Source of the DNA: Paramecium sonneborni
Taxonomy: Eukaryota; Ciliophora; Oligohymenophorea; Peniculida; Parameciidae
Length of the DNA stretch: 64,000 bases
Direction of reading: 5' to 3'
NCBI GenBank assembly: GCA_905182985.1
Contig: CAJJDN010000058.1
Span: forward strand, 280,039-344,038
Position 1 is the first letter of the stretch; each line of letters opens with the position of its first letter. Positions 24,004 to 36,420 of this stretch are shown here, piece after piece. A program made the position numbers and the translations under genes. The notes below the pieces were generated by a model. That model was not told where the DNA came from, ran no database searches, and saw only the letters and a program-made list of their open reading frames with translations.

Positions 24004-27000
24004 TCATTAATCCTTTTTTTTTTTGTTTTTTATAGTGTTTAAAAATGGATTCATTTTATATTCTATTTTCTTTTTTTTCTTTTCATTATTTATTGTAATT
24101 TCTGTTTCATTTCTTTTATGAGATTTCTTAGTTTTCTCAGGTTCAATTATTTCTTTCTCTTCTATCTTTTATAATGTTTCTTATGTTTAACCTTTTCTAT
24201 GATGACCAACTTACTTTCTATCTATCATTAATTCTTCTATACTTCTTAAATCAAATACCAACTTTTAATTATTTCTCTCTTCAACTTCTGTAGATTATTC
24301 AACTACTTACAACTTTTTTTAATTTTCTCTTTAAATATTTTATTCTTATTGTTAATGTTCCTACTAATCTACATTATTTACTATTTTCACTTAAGAATAA
24401 CTTCCTAATAAACATTCCTATTTAATCTATAATAATTTTTTAAATGCTTAATTATTAATTATCTTCTTCTAAAATAGATTTGCTAGATCTACTAACTTTT
24501 CATTATTTTATAGATTTTCAAATATCTTTTTCTTGAATTTATTATTAAGCTCAATCAATTCTGTTATATTTGCAATCTGATAGACCATAGCAATCTTTCC
24601 TCTTTTCACTATTGTTTCAAATTTGTTTGCTACATATAACTCATTATTTTCGCTTTCTTAAGATAATTATTTCCATTATAGAATAGTCTAGAACTCATCT
24701 ATTGTCTATTCAATGCTTTTGAATAACTAATGCATTTAAGTATTATTCTTTGATTTCAACAATATACACAGTAAAATCATTTAACATTTAAGAACATGAT
24801 GTTACTTTAATGGAAATTATAAATATCTGTCTTGAATTTCAATTACACTATGAATTCGTCCTTCGATTTCTTTTAAATTCATTTTATCCAAACATAATAT
24901 TAGATACTTATCTTACATTAAACCATATATTTCATCTTTTTTACTCCTATTTAATACTTTAATCATCTCTCCCAATAATTTCATAGCTTTACTTTATTGA
25001 TCCATTCTCATCAAACCCTAAACATGCATTAACTACTTTCCAAATTTTTCCAACAAAACTGGAGTTCTCATTGCTATTGGTTATTTAAAATAAAGTATTT
25101 GAAATGTTTATCCTAATGATTCATTTAACGTCTATAATAAACTCAAATCTAATTCACATCTCACTTACTATTTACTTTTTATTCTCAAAAAAGCTTATTT
25201 CAATTTTGAAATTATTTGAATCTTCTTAGCCTAATAATGCATTTAAATAACAAAATTATTACATTTTGCCTTTGAAAGTGTTCTATTTGAACGTTCAATA
25301 AATCGAATTGCACTTAAATACTATCCACTAAATTCAAAAATACACCCTATTATAAACTATAATTTTGAAATTAACTTCCTTTTAAATTCTTTACCATTTC
25401 TGTATTTTTCATTCATATCATTAGCATAAAATAATGCGATATTCATAACATGCCCTATATCATCCTATAACACGTGAATCCATAATTATTACAAAACTAA
25501 AAATACTACTTCATCAGCATAAATATGAAATGATCGTAGCATTAATTCTTAAGCTCTTCTAAGACATGCTAGTGAATTTTCTTAATCGTGTATATCAAAG
25601 TAACTCATACCAAGAAGAAACTCCAATTTTGCTTTGTTGCTTGTAGCTAAATTTTTCACTCTTACATCTTTATATTTTATTTAATTTGGATTATAATCTA
25701 ATTTCTCTTAAATATCTTATTAATCTTCAACTTACTTATATTCTGGAAAAAATTGATTATATATTACTAAACTCATTTCTAAATTAAGCATAGCCGAAAT
25801 TGAAGCTAAACTTATTCTTGCTATCTCTCCACTCACTAATAAAGAATAACCATATGCTAATGATGCTTAATGCTAATTTTTTAATTAAAATCCTATAGCC
25901 TTTTAAATCTTGCTAATCGCTTAAAAATAATTGTCAGCATTAAGATATGATTATGCAGACCAAATTTATAACATAACATGTTTCTTTTGTTCAAGCAATC
26001 CTTTTGCTTGATTTTAACTCCTTAATCTATGATCCATTGNTTATAAATATCTGTCTTGAATTTCAATTACACTATGAATTCGTCCTTCGATTTCTTTTAA
26101 ATTCATTTTATCCAAACATAATATTAGATACTTATCTTACATTAAACCATATATTTCATCTTTTTTACTCCTATTTAATACTTTAATCATCTCTCCCAAT
26201 AATTTCATAGCTTTACTTTATTGATCCATTCTCATCAAACCCTAAACATGCATTAACTACTTTCCAAATTTTTCCAACAAAACTGGAGTTCTCATTGCTA
26301 TTGGTTATTTAAAATAAAGTATTTGAAATGTTTATCCTAATGATTCATTTAACGTCTATAATAAACTCAAATCTAATTCACATCTCACTTACTATTTACT
26401 TTTTATTCTCAAAAAAGCTTATTTCAATTTTGAAATTATTTGAATCTTCTTAGCCTAATAATGCATTTAAATAACAAAATTATTACATTTTGCCTTTGAA
26501 AGTGTTCTATTTGAACGTTCAATAAATCGAATTGCACTTAAATACTATCCACTAAATTCAAAAATACACCCTATTATAAACTATAATTTTGAAATTAACT
26601 TCCTTTTAAATTCTTTACCATTTCTGTATTTTTCATTCATATCATTAGCATAAAATAATGCGATATTCATAACATGCCCTATATCATCCTATAACACGTG
26701 AATCCATAATTATTACAAAACTAAAAATACTACTTCATCAGCATAAATATGAAATGATCGTAGCATTAATTCTTAAGCTCTTCTAAGACATGCTAGTGAA
26801 TTTTCTTAATCGTGTATATCAAAGTAACTCATACCAAGAAGAAACTCCAATTTTGCTTTGTTGCTTGTAGCTAAATTTTTCACTCTTACATCTTTATATT
26901 TTATTTAATTTGGATTATAATCTAATTTCTCTTAAATATCTTATTAATCTTCAACTTACTTATATTCTGGAAAAAATTGATTATATATTACTAAACTCAT

Positions 27001-29313
27001 TTCTAAATTAAGCATAGCCGAAATTGAAGCTAAACTTATTCTTGCTATCTCTCCACTCACTAATAAAGAATAACCATATGCTAATGATGCTTAATGCTAA
27101 TTTTTTAATTAAAATCCTATAGCCTTTTAAATCTTGCTAATCGCTTAAAAATAATTGTCAGCATTAAGATATGATTATGCAGACCAAATTTATAACATAA
27201 CATGTTTCTTTTGTTCAAGCAATCCTTTTGCTTGATTTTAACTCCTTAATCTATGATCCATTGACAATTTTTGTTATAATTGATTAGCTATACATTTAGA
27301 TAATTAATTTAATATAACCAATGGTTTATTTTGAGATAATGTCATAATCTAAAATAATAAAGTAATGTGAAAATTATCTACACTATCATCCTTTACTTTT
27401 TAAATAATTTAAATAACTTTATCAATTTTTTTAGAGATAATTTTTAATTTCTCTTACCATGAATCATCTGGTTATTATCGAATAAAATAGAAAATATTGA
27501 GAATCTCAACATAAGAAGTTTAAAAAACAGATTTTTATAAGTTTTGAAACTTTTCGTAATAAACTTCAAATCTTTTTGAATAGAGTAATGATTAATAAAT
27601 AATCTCTTTATAAGTTTGCTCTTCTTCTGTAATGTCATCTTTATTCAAAGCAACAGATTTATAATCTTCACAAATATTCACAGGAAATATTTCCATTTGC
27701 TTTATTGCATCCAAATCATCTAAATCCACCGAATTATCTTTTGATAATTTCCTCTTTTCGAGATTTTAATCTTATTGATCAAATTGTTTTGAATCTTAAT
27801 AATCTGTTTCGTTTAATTCTTTTTAAAGACTACTAGTAATTTATCTGATATCTTAAATTAATTTATCGATATCATTGACTTCATACGAATAAATTGCCAG
27901 CTTAAGAAACTCAAGGAGATAACGATCTTCATTCTGACTAAATAGTTTTTCAGCTAATATACAATAATTTTTTTCATCTTCCAAATTTTCTAATTGCTCT
28001 TTTTTCAAATTTGTAAAATACTTCTTTCTAGTTGTTGTTATGGATCTTAAATTTTAATCCTGTACGTTTTTAAAGTAAATTATCAAATCTGTTATAGCAA
28101 ACATATCTTTCTTAAAACATTTTGCATATTACTTAAATTTTTTCTCTTCCACTTCTTTCAATGCTACATCTGGATTCTAACCGAATTATATGAGTGTTTT
28201 CATTCTTACAAAGGATTCTAATTTAAAAGATTTAAATTTAGGAACATAAAATATTGTCGAGAGTGTGAAATTAAGTCTGTATATGTATTTCTCATAACAA
28301 TTTATAAGAATAAGAATTAAATTAAGAGATAATTTTTTATGTAAATTAACACTTAACTCACTTTTTTCATTTATTAAAATTTATTACAAGTCTTTCAATG
28401 AATATGAGAGTTTATCATAAAACAATGCCAATCTATACATATTAGGTTAATCAAATTAAGGAGGTATATCAAATAGAAAAGTAGTATTTTATATAAATAC
28501 TAAATACTAATCAAGATTTTAATGATAATGTTAAAGTATTAAATGAAATAACACATTTAAAAATCTTGATTGTTACTCAATATCTACAACAGTAATAATT
28601 TCAAGCATTTCTTAGCTTGAAGCCATTATAAAATCACTTTCTTTTGATTAATTAGAATTATCATATAAAGTGCTTTACTTTTTCTTTAGCTTCATTTAGG
28701 TTTGTTTTATTGCAATCTTTCTTTCCACATTTAATAATTTTTCAAACGAAATAAAACTATTTGGACTTTCTTTGTCAATATTAAAATAATTATCAGTAGA
28801 AAAAAAAGTAGGTACTCGAGAATATTTGTTTGCCTCTTTGAAAGTATCTGGTTACATTTGAAGAAGTTCAAAATCTGCTTAAGTAGTTAAGATTCCATTT
28901 ACATGAGTATAATGTACACAATCTTTAATTTTTGTTCCAATAGTTATATTATAATATTTTTTGTGCTCATCTTAAATTAATTCCACTATCAAAGAGAAAA
29001 CTTTTAGTAAGTGATCCGATTTTCTCTAGTAATTTGCATCATCTTTAGTAGATTTAACCTTCTTTTTAATAGCCTTTGGCTGTTCAGGCTCACTATTTTT
29101 ATTTTCTTGTTCTTCTAGTTCTGGCTAAGGCTATGTAATTGCAATTCCATTTGTATTTAAAGTAGTAAACTAATTACATAATGAACGCCTTGTTGAGTTT
29201 TATACTTAGAGCTCTTCCTCTATCTTAAGTTATTTCTACTCAGCAACTGTTTTCTCTATTTGTAATTATATTCCTGTTTCCTTATCTAATTTTCTAGAGC
29301 TACAAATTCCCAT
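24004..29313 (-). CDS. Large TPR-like protein with N-terminal MGxC acylation signal (interrupted by assembly duplication)
   Basis: Start ATG 29313 (MGICSSRKLDK: Gly2 and Cys4 suit N-myristoylation plus palmitoylation, hence membrane attachment). Stop TGA at 24006-24004, only 35 bp before the start of the next gene. The N-terminal ~900 residues are mixed helical sequence (LLEFLKLAIYSYEVNDID, EEEQTYKEIIYQSLLYSKR). The region inside the duplicated block reads as TPR-like helix pairs (AKLEFLLGMSYFDIHDQENSLACLRRAQELM). The C-terminus is highly charged and ends in KKKK runs. The block 24817-26039 is repeated at 26041-27263, so the true gene is about 1,224 bp shorter, roughly 1,350 aa. A scaffold or adaptor role is a guess. 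Confidence 0.7.
24817..26039. repeat. Assembly duplication 2, left copy (1223 bp)
   Basis: Bases 24817-26039 recur at 26041-27263 with an offset of 1224 and no mismatch noticed. The left copy ends at the N. The block lies wholly inside the coding sequence of the large TPR-like gene, so the join would otherwise insert about 400 repeated codons with an N between copies. Confidence 0.95.
26040..26040. other. Single N, contig junction 2
   Basis: Lone ambiguous base directly followed by a repeat of the sequence beginning at 24817. Same signature as junctions 1 and 3. Confidence 0.9.
26041..27263. repeat. Assembly duplication 2, right copy (1223 bp)
   Basis: Second copy of 24817-26039. After 27263 the sequence continues with new coding sequence of the same gene (minus strand), so this copy joins to the 5' half of the gene and the left copy to the 3' end. 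Confidence 0.95.
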
Positions 29314-30358
29314 TAATTTAATGATTATTTAATGATTCATCTGAAACTTTGACTTAAATACATAGAATCAATATTTTGTCACAATGTTATTTTTTATAAA
29401 ATTGTCGTAAGTAACTGGACTTATTAAATTTAAATCTGGACTCAGTAACAAAATATTTTATAACCATATATGACCTAAAACTAAATTTTAGTTAGCATTT
29501 AAGATGTTTAAATTAAAAACGATAATAAATAAATAATTAAATATTGATGATTTTAACGATTGATCTGCCATACATAGTTTTTTTTAGTTTACTTCAAATA
29601 GAGAGTTATATATACAACAATTGAAAACTCTATTATACAAAATTCTATAAAATGTGCTTATAATTCTCATCAAATTACTTTTTCTTATACAAAAATCTTA
29701 TTATTTTAAAATTAATATGTTAAATACAATATATTTTGTTTAATTTCATACCCAAAGCATATTAAATGGTCTAAGATTATCGAAACGGATGTATAAAAGA
29801 TATTTATTGATTTATCCAATTAAATTATTTCTTTTGAAAGCAGAACAAATTTTAATCTAAGAATAAATTTAATTTCTTTTTAGTTTCCGAAAATGATTAA
29901 AATTAAATACCGTCTGTATAAATAGCCCTCTAATAAAATATAGATTAGATTTAGACTATATTTTGTTGTTTAGTTGTAACTTTTTATTTCAATAATTTCA
30001 AATATTCTTAATTAAAATTTGAAAAACAAAATTACTTTTTGTTCAAACACATTTTCATTTTTGGTTATAAATCAAAATCATGAAAAAAAGATCTAAATGT
30101 GTCTTTGACCAAATTTTATTAATAAAATAAATTTAATTTAATTAATAAAAAGAAATAAAACTTAAGAAGTTTTAATAATATTTTAATAATAAATTACATA
30201 TTTTCAATATTGATATCTTATTTTTGTCTTTAAATTAATTATGAATTTTTGCTTAATTTCAATACATCTAAATCAAACACAAATTAACATAAGACCATTA
30301 TTACATTGTAAAATACATGGGAAAAAAAAAATTATAATAATTAAAAATTAAAATTTTT
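29314..30358. other. Intergenic region, about 1 kb
   Basis: AT-rich, between the divergent starts of the large TPR-like gene and the unknown plus-strand gene. A short minus-strand frame from 29571 (MADQSLKSS) stays open for about 65 codons but shows no feature and was not called. No repeat, RNA gene or regulatory motif was recognised. Confidence 0.45.
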
Positions 30359-31036
30359 ATGAATATGCTCTCAATAGAAATAGAAGTTTCTAGTTCATTA
30401 GATCCTTAAATTAACGAAATTTTTAAAAATTTTTATTCAGACTTTTTATCTAAACTTATTAATCGTATTTATTAAAGATCTATAATACACTACCTTTTTC
30501 GAAGTAACTTAAGAATATAAAAAAATCATAGAATTATTAAAAGTGATTGCAGAGATACAAGTGGATGATAATTTATTGATTAAATATATTCTTTAATTGT
30601 AGATCTTTATTTTTTGTAAAATTTTAGCAGAATTTGAATATTTAGAAGCAATAAGAATAAATCGAGATCCAATTTAAATAATATAGTTGTATATAGGTAT
30701 CCTACAATTAGCTATTGGATTCACAAAATAGGAAAGAATAAAAGATAGATTTATTTTAGAGGGTGAAATGATAGATTTATTTTAGAGGGTGAAATAGTTA
30801 GCTTGTGATAATAATTCAAATTTATTAGAAGTTATTTTTAGGTTGGAAGAAGAATATGTTTTATTGATTATAGGGTTGTTAATATAATTATAGAAAAGGA
30901 AGAAATTATGAGAGAGAAAAATTAAGAACTAGCTAGAAATATAAAGAAATAAGGAACTTGGGGATATTTTAAAGTTATAAGAGAAGCAATGATTAAGAAG
31001 AATAAATAAATTGATTATTATTTTTAATAATTATAA
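30359..31036 (+). CDS. Helical protein or N-terminal part of the PP2C gene
   Basis: From ATG 30359 the frame reads MNMLSIEIEVSSSLD, then helical sequence (IIELLKVIAEIQVDDNLL, LAEFEYLEAIRINRD). A 40-nt intron (30465-30504) is needed early on; this is long for Paramecium. A second intron at 30842-30873 (32 nt) gives VVNIIIEKEEIMREKNQEL and a frame that contains no TGA before the PP2C ATG at 31037. If that intron is not spliced, the frame instead ends at TGA 30909-30911, overlapping an ATG at 30908. So this is either a separate protein of about 170 aa or the N-terminus of a 526-aa PP2C. No known domain was recognised. Confidence 0.5.
30744..30795 (+). repeat. Exact 26-bp tandem direct duplication inside a coding region
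   Basis: The 26-bp unit at 30744-30769 is repeated exactly at 30770-30795. Because 26 is not a multiple of three, the two copies are read in different frames (DRFILEGE, then IDLFQRVK) and both stay open. Confidence 0.9.
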
Positions 31037-32059
31037 ATGACTCACAGGTACTCGTATGGTTATAAGAAGTCTTACAGTAATTTATATGAGATGAATTGTT
31101 AGTTGAGACACCAAAACGCTATTAATATTAATCAATGGATCGATTACCTAAATTACCATCAATTACTTCAGATGCTAAGTAAGAGTTTAATAATATTCAG
31201 ACAGTCTTGGAAAGTAGGTAGAAAAGAATAATCAACAAATTTAGGAGTAATGAGTTTACCCGGATAATTAATGAGTGGAAAACAAAAAATTAATTAAGAT
31301 GCCTTCATAATAGAAAAGAGACTCAATTTATTTGGAGTAGCAGATGGTCATGGTGTAAATGGAGAACGTGTTTCTGGTTTCATAAGGATCACTCTTCCTA
31401 AATATATTGAGTAAAGTCTTTTAGATCCCAAAGAAACTTTGATAAAAGGAATCTTATAAACAAACAATGAATTGGTGAATAATACGAAAATTGAAACTGT
31501 CATAGCAGGTTCTACACTATGTTGTGGTTTAATAAAATTAAATAAATTATATGTAGCAAATGTTGGTGATAGTAGATGTGTTATAGCAAAATAAATGGGT
31601 AATTCTTGGTAAACCATTGAATTAACAAATGATTAAAAACCCTCTAGAGAAGATGAAGCTATTAGAATATTAAAATCAGGTGGACGTATAGCTGCTCAAT
31701 AAGATATTTATGGTAATTAAGTTGGCCCACTTAGAGTCTGGTTAAAAACATTAAATGCACCAGGATTAGCTATGACTAGAGCAATGGGTGATAGATTGGG
31801 TGCATAAGCAGGAGTAATAGCAACACCTGAAATTACAGAATATGAATTAACAAATGAGGATAAAATTTTAGTATTTGCTTCAGATGGAATATGGGAATAT
31901 TTAACTTCATAAGAAGTTGTTTCAATCTTGACCTCATGTTACGATAAAAATATAAGTGCTGAATTAGCAGCATAAAAATTACTAAATTTAGCAGTAGATG
32001 CATGGAAAAGAAATAGTTTAGCTAGAGATGATATTACTTGCGTTGTCCTATATTTATGA
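31037..32059 (+). CDS. PP2C-type Ser/Thr protein phosphatase
   Basis: 324 aa if started at ATG 31037 (MTHRYSYGYKK), 300 aa from ATG 31135. PPM/PP2C motifs occur in order: NQDAFI, LFGVADGHGVNGE (metal-binding DGHG), AGSTLCCGLI, YVANVGDSRCVIA, AMTRAMGDRLGA, LVFASDGIWEYLT and ARDDITCVVLYL at the C-terminus. These supply the aspartates that bind the Mn/Mg pair. Introns 31077-31102 (26 nt) and 31179-31200 (22 nt) are frame-required and give an exact triplet count. The N-terminal boundary is uncertain because the preceding gene's frame runs directly into this one. Length suits a stand-alone PP2C; the substrate is unknown. Confidence 0.88.
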
Positions 32060-32173
32060 ATTAATTTTAATTGAATTTCATAATCGTTACTATATTTTAT
32101 TGAAATATTATCTAAATTTCTAAATAAATATTTTTATTCTTTTAATTATAAATAAATAAAGCTTAAAATTAAT

Positions 32174-34111
32174 TCATTCATTTTGATTAAAAAATTTATT
32201 AGGAACGATATCATCCTTGTCTTTTTCATATACTATTTTCAACACACCATTTTCAATACCAAAATGCTTCCATTTTCGTTCGAAGTTTTCTGGTATTCTA
32301 AAACTTAATGTAAATTCTCCATATTTTCTCTCTTATTTTTTTATGTGATCACTTTACTCTTCTTAATAGGGTTTCTTTCTATTTCCTTTTACAATTGTAA
32401 CAACATTTTATCTATACATTTCAATATCTTCTTCATTAATGCCTGGCACATCCATATATATAATATATTTATCATTAGCAATAATATCAGTTGCTGGAGC
32501 AAATGAATCTGGTCTTGCTAAAATTAAACCTGATTAATCAATATTAGTTTAAGGTATTTTTAATTCTCCATTTTATAAATCAGCCTCTTTTTAGACAATC
32601 TTCTTAACAAATTAATTATCAGTATCTATCAATTTTACATTTATTTCCCTTTTAAAATACTAAGTCAGTTTACTGGTTGCATATTACAAAATATTTTCAC
32701 AAACAGAAAATTATCTGTTAACAGGTACAAAAACTGCTTTTAGCCAATATTTTAATAAGGAAAATACCCATGGATTTACATCCAATCCTAATTAACTATC
32801 ATCACTCACTAAACAAACATGTCTTGTATATTGAGTTTTGAACCATAACACATGTTTTTCTTATAGTTCATTTTTTCTTGGATTAGAGGCAGCTACTTTA
32901 GTTCTTTAAATAGATCCTCCAGTTGAATAGATTTAAGTCACTTATGTTGTCCAAACATGTTATAAAATTTCAGGAGTTTCAATTTCCTTCAAATTATGAA
33001 CAACGATAATTTCCCGAAAAGTCTTTGAACTGTTCTGTATCTATCTAGATAATCTATCTAAATATCTTTGATCTAAAGATGTAAAGTCATTTACAACACA
33101 AATAAAATAGTCACTCAATTCAAATACAAGATCTATTATAAAATGTTCTGTTGCTTCTTTTTCTACTATACTTAAAGCAGATTAAATTTTCACAGGAGAG
33201 TAACTTCCTGCAGTATCAACTAATATTAGTTAAGTTCCAGAATCGACATCAACATGCTTGAAAGAGATACCTTTAGTAGTCACTTTTTTTCCAGATGGTA
33301 AATTAGATTAAGTTAAATTGTTTAAAACAAATGTCTTTCCTTTATCATATAACCCAACAACAGCTACTGTTGCACCTTCCCATTTTATTGAAGCTTTTGA
33401 TTCATTGTTACTATTTGCCAATCCAATTAATTCTTTATTTGCTTAAAATTATTTGCTTATATAAACAGGCCAACCTTATTAAACATTATTAATCAAATCA
33501 ATATCTAAAATCCAATCATATACTTATGTCTCATCAATACCTTCTTAATTGTTATATTTAATTGGATCATTAAATATATTTTCCTAAATTTTATCATTCA
33601 ATCTTGATTACTCCTCGAAATCATAACTAGTAATAATATTAGATTAAATATTTTAATCCTCAATATTAAGGTTGTGATTATTATCTTTAAATTATAGATA
33701 TCTTCCAGTTTATCGTAATGATCTAGTCTACTAAAATTTTTATGATGTTTCTAATTCTCTTAATGCTTCTTTCAATTATTTTTCTAGACTTGCTTATTTT
33801 GATAACCTGTTATTAAATTCAAAAAATTACAGCTATTCTTCTTGACGATTTATTTCATCCATTATCTCCAATTTATCGTAATTTCTAATGCACATTTCAT
33901 AATTAATCATTTCCATTATATCATAAAATTCCTCTATTGACTTTGCATCCTTTGTCATTTTATTGAACTATTTTAATACCTCTTCTTCTTCTTATTATAT
34001 ATCTTTTAACATAGTAACTAGCCTTTGAATTTTCTATTTTAATAACACTCTTACTTAAATTTTTTCAGCAATCACTTATTTTAAAGGTACTTCTTTAAAT
34101 AAACTAGACAT
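32174..34111 (-). CDS. Dynamin/GBP-like GTPase fused to C-terminal HSP20 (alpha-crystallin) domain
   Basis: 645 aa in a single exon, ATG 34111 to TGA 32176-32174. Residues ~1-200 are coiled coil (EEEEVLKQFNKMTKD). A P-loop GTPase follows at ~220-450: VAVVGLYDKGKTFVLNNL (GxxxxGKT), TTKGISF (switch Thr), ILVDTAGSYSP (DxxG) and a possible G4 at IIVVHNLKEIE. The C-terminal ~100 residues form a small heat-shock/alpha-crystallin fold: FAPATDIIANDKYIIYMDVPGINEEDIE, YGEFTLSFRIPENF and IENGVLKIVYEKD (family pattern DvpGv..edi, GxLxI). The GTPase resembles guanylate-binding or dynamin-like enzymes. The fusion suggests a chaperone-coupled membrane or aggregate function, which is inference. Confidence 0.85.
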
Positions 34112-34835
34112 TTTTTGTATTAAATAATTTAAAATGCCTTAATAAATGCTCTTGTATAAACTAATCAATACTTCTGAAATCCTTGAAGGTATATTATTAC
34201 TCTAAAGAATGAGACATTAGAGTTAATAATATTTTAACTTATTTATTTGCAATCAATCATAATTAGAATTTCAAAAAAGTCTTTTGTAAAATGAAATAAT
34301 TCCATTCTTAAGATATTCTATCAATAATTGCTTATCTACTTATCTCAATATTCCTAATTTTATAAAATTATTAAGCATCCAAAAAATTACTAAAAAAATA
34401 AACTAAATCCAACTTTTAATTATCTATAACTAAAACTAATTTTTTGAAATATCTAATAAGTTTAAAAAAAGAAGTTACGAAAAATTAAACATCTTATACA
34501 AAAAAAGAAATACAATTAAAAAATTTTTTGTATTTTTTGAATGAACAAAATTATTATTTATGCGTTAATATCATTTGGATGCAATAATTTATTTCTTTAA
34601 ATTTCAAGAATTAGAATTTCGGTTAATTAACAATAACAAATAGTTTTAGAATTTTAGTTGACTTTTTAATATCACATTTTTCTTGCAAATTTATAATAAC
34701 CTCTCTTTTGATTAATATTCTAAGTCAAATTTCCTGTAGAAGATTAAAATCATTTTATAAAGGAACTCTTTCTTTAATGCTTCTTGAAACAAATTATTTA
34801 GTTTTTTAATTTATATTAATGTGTAATTGGTATAA
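34112..34835. other. Intergenic region, about 720 bp
   Basis: AT-rich with no convincing frame on either strand and no recognised motif or repeat. Confidence 0.4.
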
Positions 34836-35133
34836 ATGCAAATATATATTCTCTTTAATTTTTATCAAATTTATGATATCTATTAACCATAATTAATATT
34901 TTAATATTATGTTTGTTCGATTGATCTAGAGAATGACGATGCCTATTTTAAGATGTTAGAGAATTTAATTCAGTCCAGCTTTGACAATCTTGAACAAAAG
35001 ATTAATTATACATAATTTAACATAAATCAGAATCCCTGTAATGAATGAACTAACAGAATCAGAATAAGACGAAGAATTACAGTATATCTAAATTAATCAA
35101 CTTAGGGATAGCATCAGTTTAACATCTGCATGA
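34836..35133 (+). CDS. Small hypothetical protein (90 aa)
   Basis: ATG 34836 to TGA 35131-35133. A 25-nt intron at 35038-35062 (GTAATG...ATCAG) joins two frames so that ...NINQNP continues as QQDEELQYIQINQLRDS. Without it the first frame stops at a TGA inside the intron. The middle (LENDDAYFKMLENLIQSSFD) has good amphipathic helical character. The N-terminal ~25 residues are hydrophobic and aromatic and may not be real, so the start is the weak point. It sits at the edge of a stretch of decayed coding sequence and could itself be a relic. Confidence 0.4.
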
Positions 35134-36420
35134 TTGTTATGAAAATATACAAATCATTATTATAATATTTTTAGCTGTTATTAACCTCAATACTATATTT
35201 CGAAGTAAATTATTAGAAATGTCCTCTATAAATATTCTAAATTTGTATAATACAATACTCCGATTTATATTATTAAATAATTTTAAAAATTTCGAAACCT
35301 ACAGAGAAAATAAACTAAAATAAATTAACTTAATATCTAATCAATTGGAAATATGAAAAAATAAAGATATGTAAAATTCATAACAATGCTTATTAATTTA
35401 TTTCGCTTTAAAACAGAACACTTTAAAGAATTTCATACTTTCAATAAATTTCTTAATTGATTCTGAAAATTCGATTCTCATCTCAATATTATTTATATTA
35501 TTTAATATAAAGTTAAATCCCTTTTAGTTTGATTCAATTTATTATTTTAACTTATTTTTTTTCTTAGAAATTTGGGTAACTCATTTTTCAAAAATAGACT
35601 TTGATAGCAATCCATAAAAAACATTAATAATTGTAATTTTTTGTTAAAATATTAGATACGTTAATATTTGATCAGATTATAAGAGGTACAAATCAAAATT
35701 TAATTAGTATTCATTTTCTCAACAAATGATTGGTCTTTAATATTCTCTATTAAAAACTGAATTTTATAAATAATATATTATCTAAAAAATAATTTAATTA
35801 AAAGTAATCATTAAATTGTAGATGTTAAAGAATTAATATAAGATTAATATAAATGGACTAGTGAAGCATTTAGTTATGATGAAATTTAATATCTGAAAAC
35901 CTTTTTAATTTAGATATTTTTCTTCTAAATTAGAAAGTTAGATATTGGATAGATGCTTTCTAGTTGAAATACATAAGAATAAAGTTCTTAACTTCGATAA
36001 TGAAAGTTCACAAGAAAAAAAAATTTATTTTTTGACAAGATGAATAAAAAATTCATTCTGTACATAAAATTGTCATACTTCATTCTAATTCTATAATTTT
36101 CCAGCCACTAAAGAGACAACTACAATATTTCTTTTTTTATTTTCTAATGGAAGAATTAAACAAGGTTTATTTGATGAAAAGATAAGTTTTTTCCTCACTA
36201 CTTTCTTTCTATAAAGAAGTATAATGGTTTTAGCGGTAGCATATTTTAGTTTTAATTACTATGCTGCCTAAAACTTTAATATCACAAATACTTGCTTAAT
36301 TTTAAATCCATTTTGAAAGACTTTTTGAATCAAAGCTTTTTTTATAGAAGGTGAGATTTTAGAGTAGGTTCTCTTCTGCTGAATCTATTCAATCATAATT
36401 AAGAAAATATACAAATTAGA
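35134..36420 (+). pseudogene. Probable decayed gene (fragments in several frames)
   Basis: Coding-like pieces follow one another in different frames with no plausible introns between them: DVKELIQDQYKWTSEAFSYDE near 35.82 kb, then FSSKLESQILDRCFLVEIHK near 35.93 kb, then a TGA in LTR*IKNSF. These are followed by NGRIKQGLFDEKISFFLTT and VLAVAYFSFNYYAAQ up to about 36.32 kb, with more TGAs after that. Direction and order are consistent, so this looks like one gene broken by frameshifts and stops. Paramecium genomes keep many such relics after whole-genome duplication (established). The original function is not recognisable; hydrophobic runs suggest a membrane protein. Confidence 0.4.

Noticed and set aside
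29314..29571. Small minus-strand gene starting MADQSLKSS at 29571
   Set aside because: Only about 65 codons, no motif, and TGA is rare enough in this DNA for such frames to occur by chance.
35131..35729. 198-codon open frame following the 90-aa gene
   Set aside because: With TGA as the only stop, long chance frames are common. Codon use is mixed and no feature was seen, so it was left within the relic region and not called as a gene.
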